Assembly: GCA_937919075.1 (NCBI GenBank)
Contig: CALFOF010000053.1
Span: 1-29,235 of the forward strand
Source of the DNA: an uncultured Cyanobium sp.
GTDB taxonomy: Bacteria; Cyanobacteriota; Cyanobacteriia; PCC-6307; Cyanobiaceae
Length of the DNA stretch: 29,235 bases
Reading direction: 5' to 3'
The notes beneath the pieces are model-generated. The model did not search any database, was not told the origin of the DNA, and saw only the letters and a program-made list of their open reading frames with translations. Positions 8,375 through 15,868 of this stretch are shown one piece after another. The position numbers and the translations under genes are program-made. Each line of letters starts with the position of its first letter. Position 1 is the first letter of the stretch.

Positions 8375-9571
8375 TCAAATCACCGGCTGGAGCGCAGCTG
8401 CCTGGCTGTGAGTCCAGGTGGACACGCAGGGGATGCGAGAGCGATCGCAGCGATCGGCCCAGCGGCGTGCCACATCCACCACCTCGCCCAGCAGGCCTTC
8501 GTCAAGGGTGGTGGGCTTGAGCCCCAGCTCGATCAGGCAACGGTTGTCGACGATCAGGTCGTTTTCGATGGCTTCCTTGCGGGGGTTGGGGAGATGGTTC
8601 AGCTTGGCCCCGGTGACGGCCGCCACCTTTTCGGCCAGATCCTTGACCTTGTGGCTTTCGGTCATCTGGTTGTAAATGCGCACCTTTTCCCCTGCTGCCG
8701 GGGGATTGTTGATCGCCAGCTCCACGCATTTCACCGAATCGCGGATATGGATGAAGGCGCGGGTCTGGCCACCGGTGCCATGCACTGTGAGTGGATAGCC
8801 GATCGCCGCCTGCATTAGGAAGCGATTCAGCACGGTGCCGTAATCACCGTCGTAGTCGAAGCGGTTCACCAGGCGCGGATCCCTGTCGGTGAGATCGGTG
8901 TTGGTGCCCCACACGATGCCCTGGTGCAGGTCGGTGACGCGAATGCTGTCGTTCTTGTTGTAGTAGAAGAACAGCAGCTGATCCAGCGTTTTCGTCATGT
9001 GATAGACGCTGCCGGGATCGGTGGGATGAAGGATCTTCTCCTGGAAGCGGCTGCCATCGGGCTGGGGAACTTCCACCGTGAGATAGCCCTCGGGGATGGT
9101 GGCGCCACGGTGGGATCCATAGCCGTACACCCCCATGGTTCCGAGGTGAACGATATGAATATCGAGGCCGCTTTCAACAATTGCACAAAGCAGATTGTGC
9201 GTTCCGTTCACATTGTTGTCGACCGTGTAGCGCTTTGTAGCGCTGGATTTCATCGAATAGGGGGCGGCCCGCTGTTCGGCGAAGTGCACCACGGCACTGG
9301 GGCGCTCACTGCGCAGCAGACCCAGCAGCAGGTCGTAGTCCTGGGCGATATCGAGCGCAACGAAGTGGATGGGCCGGCCACCGGTTTCCTCCCAGGCCCG
9401 CAGCCGGTCGTGGATCGTGGCGATCGGCGTGAGCGATTCGACCCCGAGGTCGATGTCGATCTTGCGGCGGCTCAGGTTGTCGACGATCACGACGTCGTGA
9501 CCGGCGTCGGACAGGTTCACAGCGCAGGGCCAGCCGCAGAAGCCGTCGCCGCCGAGAACGAGAACCTTCAC
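8375..9571 (-). CDS. sqdB: UDP-sulfoquinovose synthase SqdB
   Basis: A 398-residue short-chain dehydrogenase/reductase enzyme that makes UDP-sulfoquinovose from UDP-glucose and sulfite, using bound NAD. The N-terminal Rossmann motif VLGGDGFCGWP is the SqdB form of the glycine-rich loop. The catalytic Thr145 (LGTMGVYG), Tyr190 and Lys194 (YHMTK) are present, as are the SRRKIDI and FAEQRAAPYSM segments typical of SQD1/SqdB. The start is a GTG at 9571, supported by AGGAG 7 nt upstream; no in-frame ATG gives a family-length N-terminus. It is followed by sqdX, forming a two-gene sulfolipid unit. Confidence 0.96.
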   Translation of the reverse strand: MKVLVLGGDGFCGWPCAVNLSDAGHDVVIVDNLSRRKIDIDLGVESLTPIATIHDRLRAWEETGGRPIHFVALDIAQDYDLLLGLLRSERPSAVVHFAEQRAAPYSMKSSATKRYTVDNNVNGTHNLLCAIVESGLDIHIVHLGTMGVYGYGSHRGATIPEGYLTVEVPQPDGSRFQEKILHPTDPGSVYHMTKTLDQLLFFYYNKNDSIRVTDLHQGIVWGTNTDLTDRDPRLVNRFDYDGDYGTVLNRFLMQAAIGYPLTVHGTGGQTRAFIHIRDSVKCVELAINNPPAAGEKVRIYNQMTESHKVKDLAEKVAAVTGAKLNHLPNPRKEAIENDLIVDNRCLIELGLKPTTLDEGLLGEVVDVARRWADRCDRSRIPCVSTWTHSQAAALQPVI

Positions 9572-9578
9572 GTCTGAA

Positions 9579-9583
9579 CTCCT
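9579..9583 (-). promoter_or_regulatory. Shine-Dalgarno AGGAG fixing the GTG start of sqdB
   Basis: AGGAG on the minus strand, 7 nt before the GTG at 9571. It decides in favour of the GTG start over longer in-frame alternatives. Confidence 0.75.
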
Positions 9584-9630
9584 GCTGAACGAGCGATTGC
9601 TCTCTTGGGGCAAGCTACTACAGGCATTCC

Positions 9631-9646
9631 GCCCCCCTTGCGGGGC
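9631..9646 (-). terminator. Small GC hairpin between psb34 and sqdB
   Basis: GCCCC ... GGGGC pairs across a 6-nt loop, about 60 nt after the psb34 stop and 60 nt before the sqdB start. It could terminate the short psb34 transcript or be a leader structure. No U-run follows. Confidence 0.3.
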
Positions 9647-9707
9647 AACGGTGGAGGCCCCTGCCGCGGCCCATCCCGGTGCTGGCCTGGCCCTAGCGGA
9701 AGTGGCG

Positions 9708-9875
9708 TCAGCTGATGCCGACCGCCACGCCCACCATGGCCAGCACCAGCAGTCCACCAGCGATCAGCAGCACCGTGGTGCTGCGGCTGCGTTCGCCGCG
9801 GGCTTCCACCACCTGCATGCGCGGTTCCCGGGCAAAGGCGTTGAGCCTGCCCCCGTCCTCCTTGATGACCGACAT
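9708..9875 (-). CDS. psb34: Psb34 / Ssl1498-family small light-harvesting-like protein
   Basis: A 55-residue single-pass membrane protein. The N-terminal part (EDGGRLNAFAREPRMQVVEA) resembles the stroma-side N-terminus of high-light-inducible proteins, with the pattern GG-LN-FA-EP. The C-terminal half is one hydrophobic segment (about 33-54, TTVLLIAGGLLVLAMVGVAV). This matches the cyanobacterial Ssl1498 family, characterised as Psb34, which binds photosystem II assembly intermediates. The hydrophobic helix lacks the chlorophyll-binding ExxNxR motif of true HLIPs, as in Psb34. The ATG at 9875 gives the family length. It sits alone, 136 nt upstream of sqdB and 74 nt after thiG on the same strand. 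Identification is from remembered family sequence pattern. Confidence 0.8.
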   Translation of the reverse strand: MSVIKEDGGRLNAFAREPRMQVVEARGERSRSTTVLLIAGGLLVLAMVGVAVGIS

Positions 9876-9949
9876 GCTGGGGTGGCCCGATTGAGAAAGC
9901 GAACCTTATCGATGCCCTTTCCGGCCGGTACTGAGGCCGAAAGAGAACG

Positions 9950-10798
9950 TCAAAAGCGCGGAGACACGGCATCGCCGATCCTGCCCCACCCCGGCGAGCT
10001 GGCCTGGGCGTCCTGCCGCAGCGGCAGGCGTCCGGCCTTCCAGGCGCAGCGGCCCGCTGCGGTGGCCTGTGCCATCGCCCAGGCCATGGCAGGTGGATCG
10101 CCTGCCATGGCGATGGCGCTGTTGATCAGCAGGGCGTCAGCCCCCATCTCCATGGCCTGGGCCGCTTCGCTGGGCACGCCCAGCCCCGCATCCACCACCA
10201 CCGGCACCCCTGCCGACTCGATGATCAAGGCGATGTTGGCCGCGTTGCGAATGCCCTGGCCGGAGCCGATCGGAGAGCCAAGCGGCATCACGGTGGCGCA
10301 GCCTGCCTCCTCAAGCCGGCGGGCGAGCAGCGGATCGGCATTGATATAAGGCAACACGGTGAACCCCTCCTTCACGAGCCGCTCGGCTGCCTCAAGGGTG
10401 CCGAAGGGATCGGGCAGCAGATGGCGGCTGTCCGGGATCACTTCCAGCTTCACGAAGGTGTTGTCTTCCTGGCCGGCGAGCTTGGCCAGCTCGCGGCCCA
10501 GCCGTGCCACCCGCACCGCCTCATCGGCGCTGGCGCAGCCGGCGGTGTTGGGCAGCATCCAGATCGTGCTCCAGTCGATCGCCTCCATCAGGCCCTGATG
10601 ACCGGCCGCCGCCGACTGCACCCGCCGTACCGCCACGGTGACGATCTCGCAGCGGCTGGCCGCCAGGCTGGCCTGCATCGCCGCGAGTGAGGGGTACTTG
10701 CCCGTGCCGGTCATCAGGCGGCTGCGGAAGCGGCGGCCACCGATCACCAATGTGTCGTCGGCGAGGCCTGACGGATCCGAGCCCGGAATCTGCACCAT
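9950..10798 (-). CDS. thiG: Thiazole synthase ThiG
   Basis: A 282-residue TIM-barrel enzyme that condenses 1-deoxyxylulose 5-phosphate, dehydroglycine and ThiS thiocarboxylate into the thiazole moiety of thiamine. Family motifs are SRLMTGTGKYPS near the N-terminus, the LPNTAGC segment, the Schiff-base lysine in FVKLEVI (Lys117) with IPDSRHLLPDP, the phosphate-binding GSPIGSGQGIRN, and VVVDAGLGVPSEAAQAMEMGADALLINSAIA. The C-terminal tail after about residue 260 (ending GRIGDAVSPRF) is a little longer than in enterobacteria. It is divergent from the exported 199-residue protein, with 18 nt between start codons. No other thi gene is in the window. Confidence 0.95.
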   Translation of the reverse strand: MVQIPGSDPSGLADDTLVIGGRRFRSRLMTGTGKYPSLAAMQASLAASRCEIVTVAVRRVQSAAAGHQGLMEAIDWSTIWMLPNTAGCASADEAVRVARLGRELAKLAGQEDNTFVKLEVIPDSRHLLPDPFGTLEAAERLVKEGFTVLPYINADPLLARRLEEAGCATVMPLGSPIGSGQGIRNAANIALIIESAGVPVVVDAGLGVPSEAAQAMEMGADALLINSAIAMAGDPPAMAWAMAQATAAGRCAWKAGRLPLRQDAQASSPGWGRIGDAVSPRF

Positions 10799-10816
10799 GG
10801 GGAGAAGTTACAGCGC

Positions 10817-11416
10817 ATGCCTCCTAACCTTCGCGCAGGCCTGCTTGCTTCCATGACACCGGTTCTCTCCCTACTGCTTGCCGCCAGTCCGGTGCCGGTG
10901 GGCAGCTTTGTGCCGTTCAGCCTTCCGCCCGCCTCGTCGCTGGATACCTCCTTCAGCGAGATCGGCCCGGTGGAAACCTTCGATCCGGTGGGCCGGGCGG
11001 CGTTGCTGGCCGCCCAGTTGCCGCGGCAGTGGCGCGGCAGCTACCAATCCTTCGGTGCTGGCGCCCCCATCCCTGTGGAGCTGCGCCTGGACACGGTGAC
11101 GGCCATGGGCCAGATGATCGACCTGCGCGGCACGCTCACGGTGGGCAGCGCCAGCTCGCCGGTGCAGGGCAATCTCAATGCCAAGTCGGATCAGCTGGAG
11201 CTCATCCCCCTGATCGACAACCTCACCTTGGGCCTCGAGCCCGGTGGTGATTTTCTCGGCCTGCAGGGCTTCTCACCGATGGGCTGGAATGCCCCGCGGC
11301 TCACCAATCCCGGTGGTCGGCTGGTGCTCGACCCCGTGAGCGCCTCCGCCCTCCCGGCCGCCCGGCCCGGCGCCCAGCCTGCCGGTCAGGCGGCGCCGAT
11401 CCGTGGGCTGTGGTGA
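10817..11416 (+). CDS. Exported conserved cyanobacterial protein, function unknown
   Basis: A 199-residue protein with a probable N-terminal signal peptide: one Arg, then the hydrophobic stretch GLLASMTPVLSLLLAASPVPVG. The mature part contains WRGSYQSFGAGAPIPVELRL, alternating hydrophobic stretches (VTAMGQMIDLRGTLTV), a SDQLELIPLIDNL segment and GGDFLGLQGF, suggesting a small beta-rich periplasmic or lumenal domain. The C-terminal 30 residues are Ala/Pro/Gly-rich. I do not recognise a characterised family. GGAGAA precedes the ATG by about 10 nt, supporting the start at 10817; an ATG 36 nt downstream would also leave a signal peptide. It is divergent from thiG. Confidence 0.72.
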   Translation: MPPNLRAGLLASMTPVLSLLLAASPVPVGSFVPFSLPPASSLDTSFSEIGPVETFDPVGRAALLAAQLPRQWRGSYQSFGAGAPIPVELRLDTVTAMGQMIDLRGTLTVGSASSPVQGNLNAKSDQLELIPLIDNLTLGLEPGGDFLGLQGFSPMGWNAPRLTNPGGRLVLDPVSASALPAARPGAQPAGQAAPIRGLW

Positions 11417-11445
11417 CGGCAAGCGAGCGCCCCTGAGCCCTCTGA

Positions 11446-11463
11446 GCCGGCGTTCACGCCGGC
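11446..11463. terminator. Perfect hairpin at a convergent gene junction
   Basis: GCCGGCG-TTCA-CGCCGGC forms a perfect 7-bp stem and tetraloop, 30 nt after the stop of the 199-residue gene. The minus-strand stop codon of the TPR gene is exactly in the loop. It is symmetric, so it could act on both converging transcripts. No strong U-run is seen on either side. Confidence 0.45.
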
Positions 11464-12110
11464 GTCTTGGTGGGCGAAGGTTTAGGGGCCGATTTGCTGC
11501 CCGTGCTGCTGGCTCCAGCTGCCGGGCCTGAATCGCTGGTGTTGGATGCCATTCCCTGGCCGCTGGTTGCTGGAACGTTCAGGTCGGCTGGAAAGCGGCG
11601 ATCGAGCAGCTTGAGGCGCTTGATAGTGGTTTTGTTGGTGGGGTCGAGGCCTAGGGCCTTGGCGTAGGTGTCGCGCGCGTCTTCGGGTTTGCCCTGGCGC
11701 TCGAAGGCATAGCCGAGGTTGTTGAGCGCCACCGGGTAGTCGGGTTTGGCCTGCAGAGCTGACTTGTAGTGGCGGATGGCGCTGGCGTAGTTGCTCTGGG
11801 CTGCCAGTGAAAAACCCAGGGCGTTCTGAATCAACGCTTGGGCCTCGGGGGGTTCACCGCCGCTCTTCTTCTGAGCCAGCCGGAGAGTGTCCACCGCCTG
11901 GGCGTAGAGCCGCTTGCGTAGCTGAACCGAGCCGAGCTCGTAGAGGACGGCGGGATCTTTGCCATCCCCTCCCTTGGCTTGCCCCTCGAGCCTGGCAAGG
12001 GCCGATTCATCGCGGCGCACCCGGATCACCTGAACGGCGATGACCACGGCTGCACCGCCAAGCAGCAGGATCAGGCCGATCAGATAGGCCTGAGGCAGGA
12101 GAATGTCCAT
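11454..12110 (-). CDS. Membrane-anchored TPR protein (possible Ycf37-like photosystem assembly factor)
   Basis: A 218-residue protein with one N-terminal membrane helix (about 7-29, QAYLIGLILLLGGAAVVIAV) followed by a basic RVRR stretch. Three tetratricopeptide-like repeats follow at about 54-82, 90-123 and 126-158, the last two containing ALGFSLAAQSNYASAIRHYK and LNNLGYAFERQGKPEDARD. The tail is rich in Ser, Pro, Ala and Lys and probably disordered. The N-terminal anchor plus TPR layout resembles Ycf37, which assists photosystem I assembly, but this assignment is tentative. The ATG at 12110 is preceded by GGGGAGG with 4-nt spacing. It lies 26 nt after rplT, so it is probably co-transcribed with rpmI-rplT. 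Confidence 0.8.
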   Translation of the reverse strand: MDILLPQAYLIGLILLLGGAAVVIAVQVIRVRRDESALARLEGQAKGGDGKDPAVLYELGSVQLRKRLYAQAVDTLRLAQKKSGGEPPEAQALIQNALGFSLAAQSNYASAIRHYKSALQAKPDYPVALNNLGYAFERQGKPEDARDTYAKALGLDPTNKTTIKRLKLLDRRFPADLNVPATSGQGMASNTSDSGPAAGASSTGSKSAPKPSPTKTPA

Positions 12111-12114
12111 CGGG

Positions 12115-12121
12115 CCTCCCC
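12115..12121 (-). promoter_or_regulatory. Shine-Dalgarno GGGGAGG for the TPR gene
   Basis: GGGGAGG on the minus strand ends 4 nt before the ATG at 12110, within the short gap after rplT. It supports this start over longer in-frame options overlapping rplT. Confidence 0.65.
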
Positions 12122-12136
12122 GCAATGCGGTGGTGA

Positions 12137-12484
12137 TCAGCGCGTAGCGGCCGAAACCACGCTGGTGAAACTGGCAGGATCCGCCACGGCGAGCTGGGCC
12201 AGCATCTTGCGGTTCAGCAGCATGTCGGCTTTTTTCATGCCGCCGATCAGCCGGCTGTAGCTCAGCCCGTTGATGCGTGCGGCGGCGTTGATGCGGGCGA
12301 TCCACAGACGGCGGAAGTCGCGCTTCCGGCGGCGGCGGTCGCGGTAGGCGTTGCAAAGCGCCTTCATCACCCGCTGGTTGGCGGTGCGGAACAGGCTGCC
12401 GCTGCCGCCCTGGAAGCCACGGGCCAGGCGGAGGATCTTGTTACGGCGTTTACGGGCGACGTTGCCCCTCTTGACGCGGGCCAT
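12137..12484 (-). CDS. rplT: 50S ribosomal protein L20
   Basis: A 115-residue, highly basic ribosomal protein that binds 23S rRNA early in 50S assembly. It begins with the classic [20 protein letters not shown] and contains [20 protein letters not shown] and [16 protein letters not shown], all diagnostic of L20. Length is typical. It follows rpmI by 55 nt, the usual rpmI-rplT order. The infC gene that often precedes this pair in other bacteria is absent here. No strong Shine-Dalgarno is visible. Confidence 0.98.
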   Translation of the reverse strand: MARVKRGNVARKRRNKILRLARGFQGGSGSLFRTANQRVMKALCNAYRDRRRRKRDFRRLWIARINAAARINGLSYSRLIGGMKKADMLLNRKMLAQLAVADPASFTSVVSAATR

Positions 12485-12539
12485 GGTGTGTTCTCAGGGC
12501 GAAATTGAAAGGACGGGGTGCGGGTGACCTGGCGAGAGA

Positions 12540-12740
12540 TCAGCCGGCGTAAGGAAGCATGCGGCGAACGTTGTCGGCGTCGCGTTCGTCGACCACCGCC
12601 ATCGTGCCCAGAAAACGCTTGCGCTTGGGGCTTTTGTGATCGAGCAGGTGGTTGTGGAAGGCATGCCGGCGCATGAATTTTCCGCTGCCGGTCAGCTTGA
12701 ACCGCTTCGCGGCTGCTTTGCGGGTCTTGAGCTTCGGCAT
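12540..12740 (-). CDS. rpmI: 50S ribosomal protein L35
   Basis: A 66-residue basic ribosomal protein of the large subunit. It begins [20 protein letters not shown] and contains [20 protein letters not shown], diagnostic of L35. It is the first gene of the minus-strand L35-L20-TPR run. A larger in-frame open reading frame extends upstream across the divergent spoIID-like gene, but family length and the conserved start fix the ATG at 12740. Confidence 0.98.
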   Translation of the reverse strand: MPKLKTRKAAAKRFKLTGSGKFMRRHAFHNHLLDHKSPKRKRFLGTMAVVDERDADNVRRMLPYAG

Positions 12741-12767
12741 GTCCTGCGCGACTTCACAAACAACCAA

Positions 12768-12783
12768 ACTACGACTTGGTAGT
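12768..12783. promoter_or_regulatory. Inverted repeat in the divergent rpmI / spoIID-like promoter region
   Basis: ACTAC-N6-GTAGT lies 27 nt upstream of the rpmI start and 33 nt upstream of the spoIID-like start, in a 76-nt divergent gap that is richer in A+T than its surroundings. It could be an operator or part of the promoters. No unambiguous -35/-10 pair is seen. Confidence 0.3.
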
Positions 12784-12816
12784 GCCAGCTGCCAACTCCC
12801 CCCGTCCGCTTTGCCC

Positions 12817-14409
12817 ATGCTCCGCCAGCTGTTGCGTCCTTCCGCTCCCCTTTCCCTGCAGCCCGGCCCTGTCCTGGCGCCAGTGGCACTCGGGCTGGCG
12901 CTCACCTTGCTGGCGGCTCCCGGCTGCCGCGCCGTCCCCGCCCTCCCCCCTTTCCCCACCCCGCTGCCCCTGCACTGGCCCACCAGCGCGCCGCCGCCGC
13001 TGCAGCCCGCCCAGCCCGTGCTGTGGGTGTCGCTCGGCCCGCGCCTCGGCCCTGCTCCCGGCGCGGTGGCCAAAGCCGCCCCGCTGGTGCTGCAGGCGGC
13101 GGCAGGCGAGCTGGTGCTCACCGATGCCGATGGACAGCGGCTCTCGGGGTCCAGCGTTCGCCTGCGCTGGCGGGAGGTGCCCCTGGCGGAGCCGTTCCAG
13201 CTCGCCCGCACCGTGCTGGGCCCATTCGCCAGCTTCGAGAGTGCGGAGCAGGCCGCCACGGCCTGGCGTGAGCTCGGCGTGAGCCCGGTGATCGCCCATC
13301 CCGCCGAGTGGGAGGTGTGGGCGCCTGGCGCCACGCAGGCTCCGGCCGGCCGGCAGGCGCGGCAGGTGGAGCAGCGCTTCAGCCAGCGGCTGGTGCTGAC
13401 GTCCGGGGAGCCGGGAGCTGCCGGCGCGGTATTGAAAGGTCCTCTGAGGATCACGGCGCCGGGCGGGCTGCGCTGGGAGGGCGGCGTGTTCCAGGGCCCG
13501 TTCCGCCTGGCGAGCAACGCCTATGGCGGTTGGAGCCTGATCGAGGAGGTGCCGCTGGAGCGCTATCTGCTTGGGGTGGTGCCCCATGAGATCGGCGCCG
13601 GATCACCGCCGGCCGCCCTCGCGGCCCAGGCGGTGCTGGCCCGCACCTGGTCGCTGCGCAACATGCACCGCTATGCCACCGATGGCTACCACCTCTGCGC
13701 CGATACCCAATGCCAGGTCTACGCCGATCCACGGCAGTCAGGGGCGGCGGTCCGCGCAGCGATCCAGGCCACCCGGGGCCAGGTGCTCACCTGGCAGGGT
13801 GCCCCGATCCATGCCGTATACCACGCCACCAACGGTGGCATGGCCGCCGGCTTTGAGGAGGTGTGGAGTGGCTCGCCGCTGCCTTACCTGAAGGCGGCGC
13901 CGGATGGTCCGCCCGCCTTCAGCGCGCGGTTTGCGGTGCCCCTGGCGGCGGCGTCGCTGCCGGCGCTGCTGGCGGGCGGTGGTTCTGCCTATGGCGCTTA
14001 CCACCCGCGCTTCCGCTGGCAGCGCCTGATGACGACCGCTCAGGTGCAGCAGGCCCTCGCCACGGCCCGACTGCCGGTGGGCACCCCCTTGAAGCTCAGC
14101 GTGCTGGAGCGGGGGCCGAGCGGCCGCGTGATGGCTCTGGCCGTCGAGGGGAGCGAAGGCCGCCAGGTGCTGCGCCGCGATGCCATCCGGCGCACCTTCC
14201 GGCAGTTGCCCAGCACATTGTTTGAACTCAAGGCGGAGGGGGCGGGTCGCTGGCTCTTCAACGGCGGCGGCTTCGGCCATGGCGCAGGGCTTTCCCAGGC
14301 GGGCGCGATCGATCTGGCCGGTCGCGGCTGGACCCTGCCCCAGCTGCTCAATCGCTACTACCCAGGCACGCAGCTCCAGCCGCTGGAGGCGCTCGGCCAG
14401 GGCCTTTAG
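12817..14409 (+). CDS. SpoIID/LytB-domain cell-wall protein
   Basis: A 530-residue exported protein. The N-terminus has a hydrophobic export signal (about 18-38, [20 protein letters not shown]); Cys37 is a possible but non-ideal lipidation site. A Pro-rich stretch follows. Residues about 133-172 ([20 protein letters not shown]) look like a SPOR-type segment. The SpoIID domain contains [16 protein letters not shown], with the candidate catalytic Glu258, then [25 protein letters not shown] and [13 protein letters not shown] (about 485-497). The family includes lytic transglycosylases that cut denuded glycan strands and amidase enhancers. A peptidoglycan-remodelling role in the periplasm is inferred. 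It is divergent from rpmI and 76 nt upstream of mgdA. Confidence 0.88.
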   Translation: MLRQLLRPSAPLSLQPGPVLAPVALGLALTLLAAPGCRAVPALPPFPTPLPLHWPTSAPPPLQPAQPVLWVSLGPRLGPAPGAVAKAAPLVLQAAAGELVLTDADGQRLSGSSVRLRWREVPLAEPFQLARTVLGPFASFESAEQAATAWRELGVSPVIAHPAEWEVWAPGATQAPAGRQARQVEQRFSQRLVLTSGEPGAAGAVLKGPLRITAPGGLRWEGGVFQGPFRLASNAYGGWSLIEEVPLERYLLGVVPHEIGAGSPPAALAAQAVLARTWSLRNMHRYATDGYHLCADTQCQVYADPRQSGAAVRAAIQATRGQVLTWQGAPIHAVYHATNGGMAAGFEEVWSGSPLPYLKAAPDGPPAFSARFAVPLAAASLPALLAGGGSAYGAYHPRFRWQRLMTTAQVQQALATARLPVGTPLKLSVLERGPSGRVMALAVEGSEGRQVLRRDAIRRTFRQLPSTLFELKAEGAGRWLFNGGGFGHGAGLSQAGAIDLAGRGWTLPQLLNRYYPGTQLQPLEALGQGL

Positions 14410-14470
14410 AGTTCGGCTCAGTTCGAGCCCTGCCACGACCGGGACCCTGTCGCGTGCGGCGTGGCACCAC

Positions 14471-14476
14471 GGAGAG
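14471..14476 (+). promoter_or_regulatory. Shine-Dalgarno GGAGAG for mgdA
   Basis: GGAGAG lies 9 nt before the ATG at 14486 and supports that start over upstream in-frame codons overlapping the spoIID-like gene. Confidence 0.6.
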
Positions 14477-14485
14477 CCTCTATTT

Positions 14486-15868
14486 ATGCCAGGCCTGACC
14501 GCAGCGAAGACCGTCTCTCGTCCTCGGCGTGGCAAAGCGGCGCTGTTCGTGTTGCTGTGCGGTTGTGCCGGCGCGGCACCCCACTGGGTGGAGCCGCCCC
14601 GCAACCTGCTGCCGGCGATCAGCCTCACCCTGTTGCTGGGCGCCTATGTGATCCGCACCGTGCTGTTCCGGCTCTGGAAGCCCCAGCCGGCGGCGGCGCT
14701 TCCCGAGGCTATGGAGGCCTGGCCGGACGTGGATGTGGTGGTGGCGGCGCGGGACGAGGAAGCGGTGATCAGGCGGCTGGTGGAGCGGGTGGCACAGCTG
14801 CGCTACCCCGAAGGCCAGCTGCACCTCTGGGTGGTGGACGACGGCAGCGAAGACCGCACAGCAGCGCTGTTGGAGGAGATCGGCAACCGCCACCCCCTGC
14901 TCACGGTGCTGCGCCGGCCGCGGGATGCCGGTGGGGGCAAGTCGGGGGCGCTCAATGCCGTGCTGCCCCAGCTGCGCGGACGCTGGATGCTGGTGCTGGA
15001 CGCCGATGCCGGCATGCCCAGGGATCTGCTGCAACGGTTGATTCCCTACGCCGAAGCGGGCGGCTGGGCGGCCGTGCAGCTCCGCAAGGCGGTAGTGGAA
15101 GCCGATCGCAACCTGCTCACCTTGGCCCAGGCGATGGAGATGGCCTTCGACACTGTGATTCAGCAGGGGCGCCTGGCCTCCGGCGGCGTCGCTGAACTGC
15201 GTGGCAATGGCCAACTGCTGCGGCGTGATGCCGTGGAAGCCTGTGGCGGCTTCAACGAAGCCACCGTCACCGACGATCTCGATCTCAGTTTCCGTCTGCT
15301 GCTGGGCGACTGCAGCATCGGCGTGCTTTGGGATCCGCCGGTGGAGGAAGAGGCGGTGCGCACCCTGCCCGCCCTCTGGCGTCAGCGGCAGCGGTGGGCC
15401 GAAGGGGGCCTGCAACGCTTCTTCGACTACTGGCCCAGCCTCGTGGCAGGCCCGCTGGCCCCTTCCCGCAAGCTCGATCTGGCGGCTTTCTTCCTGCTGC
15501 AATACGCCCTGCCGGTGGTGTCGATCGCTGATCTGATCACGGCGCTGGCCACAGGAACATGGCCCTCGATCTGGCCGCTGTCGATCGTGGCCTTCGGCCT
15601 CTCTGGAGCGGCAATCGTGGTGGGCTGCCGGCGCAGCAGCGAAGGCCCACCGCTGCCACGCATCCATCCCTTCACCGCCGCGCTGGGCATCGCTTATTTG
15701 GCCCACTGGTTCGTGGTGATTCCCTGGGTGGCGCTGCGCATGGCTCTGCTGCCGAAACGTCTCGTCTGGGCCAAGACACTCCATGTGGGCGAGGCGACCG
15801 GCGACGAAAGCCACGAGGAGGGCGACGATCTCACCGGCGAGCCCGACCTCACCACCCAGATCTCCTAG
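14486..15868 (+). CDS. mgdA: Beta-monoglucosyldiacylglycerol synthase (GT2 family, MgdA-type)
   Basis: A 460-residue processive-type family 2 glycosyltransferase. It has N-terminal hydrophobic segments (about 17-31 and 42-63), a cytosolic catalytic domain and C-terminal membrane helices (about 335-395 and 410-440). Motifs are WVVDDGSEDRT (nucleotide-sugar binding), DAD (172-174), VTDDLDLS (catalytic base region, about 261-268) and QRQRW (300-304). GGVAELRGNGQLLRR and LLPKRLVWAKTLHV closely resemble Synechocystis Sll1377 as I recall it. That enzyme makes the glucolipid precursor of the galactolipids MGDG and DGDG. The stop codon overlaps the dnaX stop by 4 bp. A cellulose-synthase-like role is less likely. 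Confidence 0.85.
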   Translation: MPGLTAAKTVSRPRRGKAALFVLLCGCAGAAPHWVEPPRNLLPAISLTLLLGAYVIRTVLFRLWKPQPAAALPEAMEAWPDVDVVVAARDEEAVIRRLVERVAQLRYPEGQLHLWVVDDGSEDRTAALLEEIGNRHPLLTVLRRPRDAGGGKSGALNAVLPQLRGRWMLVLDADAGMPRDLLQRLIPYAEAGGWAAVQLRKAVVEADRNLLTLAQAMEMAFDTVIQQGRLASGGVAELRGNGQLLRRDAVEACGGFNEATVTDDLDLSFRLLLGDCSIGVLWDPPVEEEAVRTLPALWRQRQRWAEGGLQRFFDYWPSLVAGPLAPSRKLDLAAFFLLQYALPVVSIADLITALATGTWPSIWPLSIVAFGLSGAAIVVGCRRSSEGPPLPRIHPFTAALGIAYLAHWFVVIPWVALRMALLPKRLVWAKTLHVGEATGDESHEEGDDLTGEPDLTTQIS

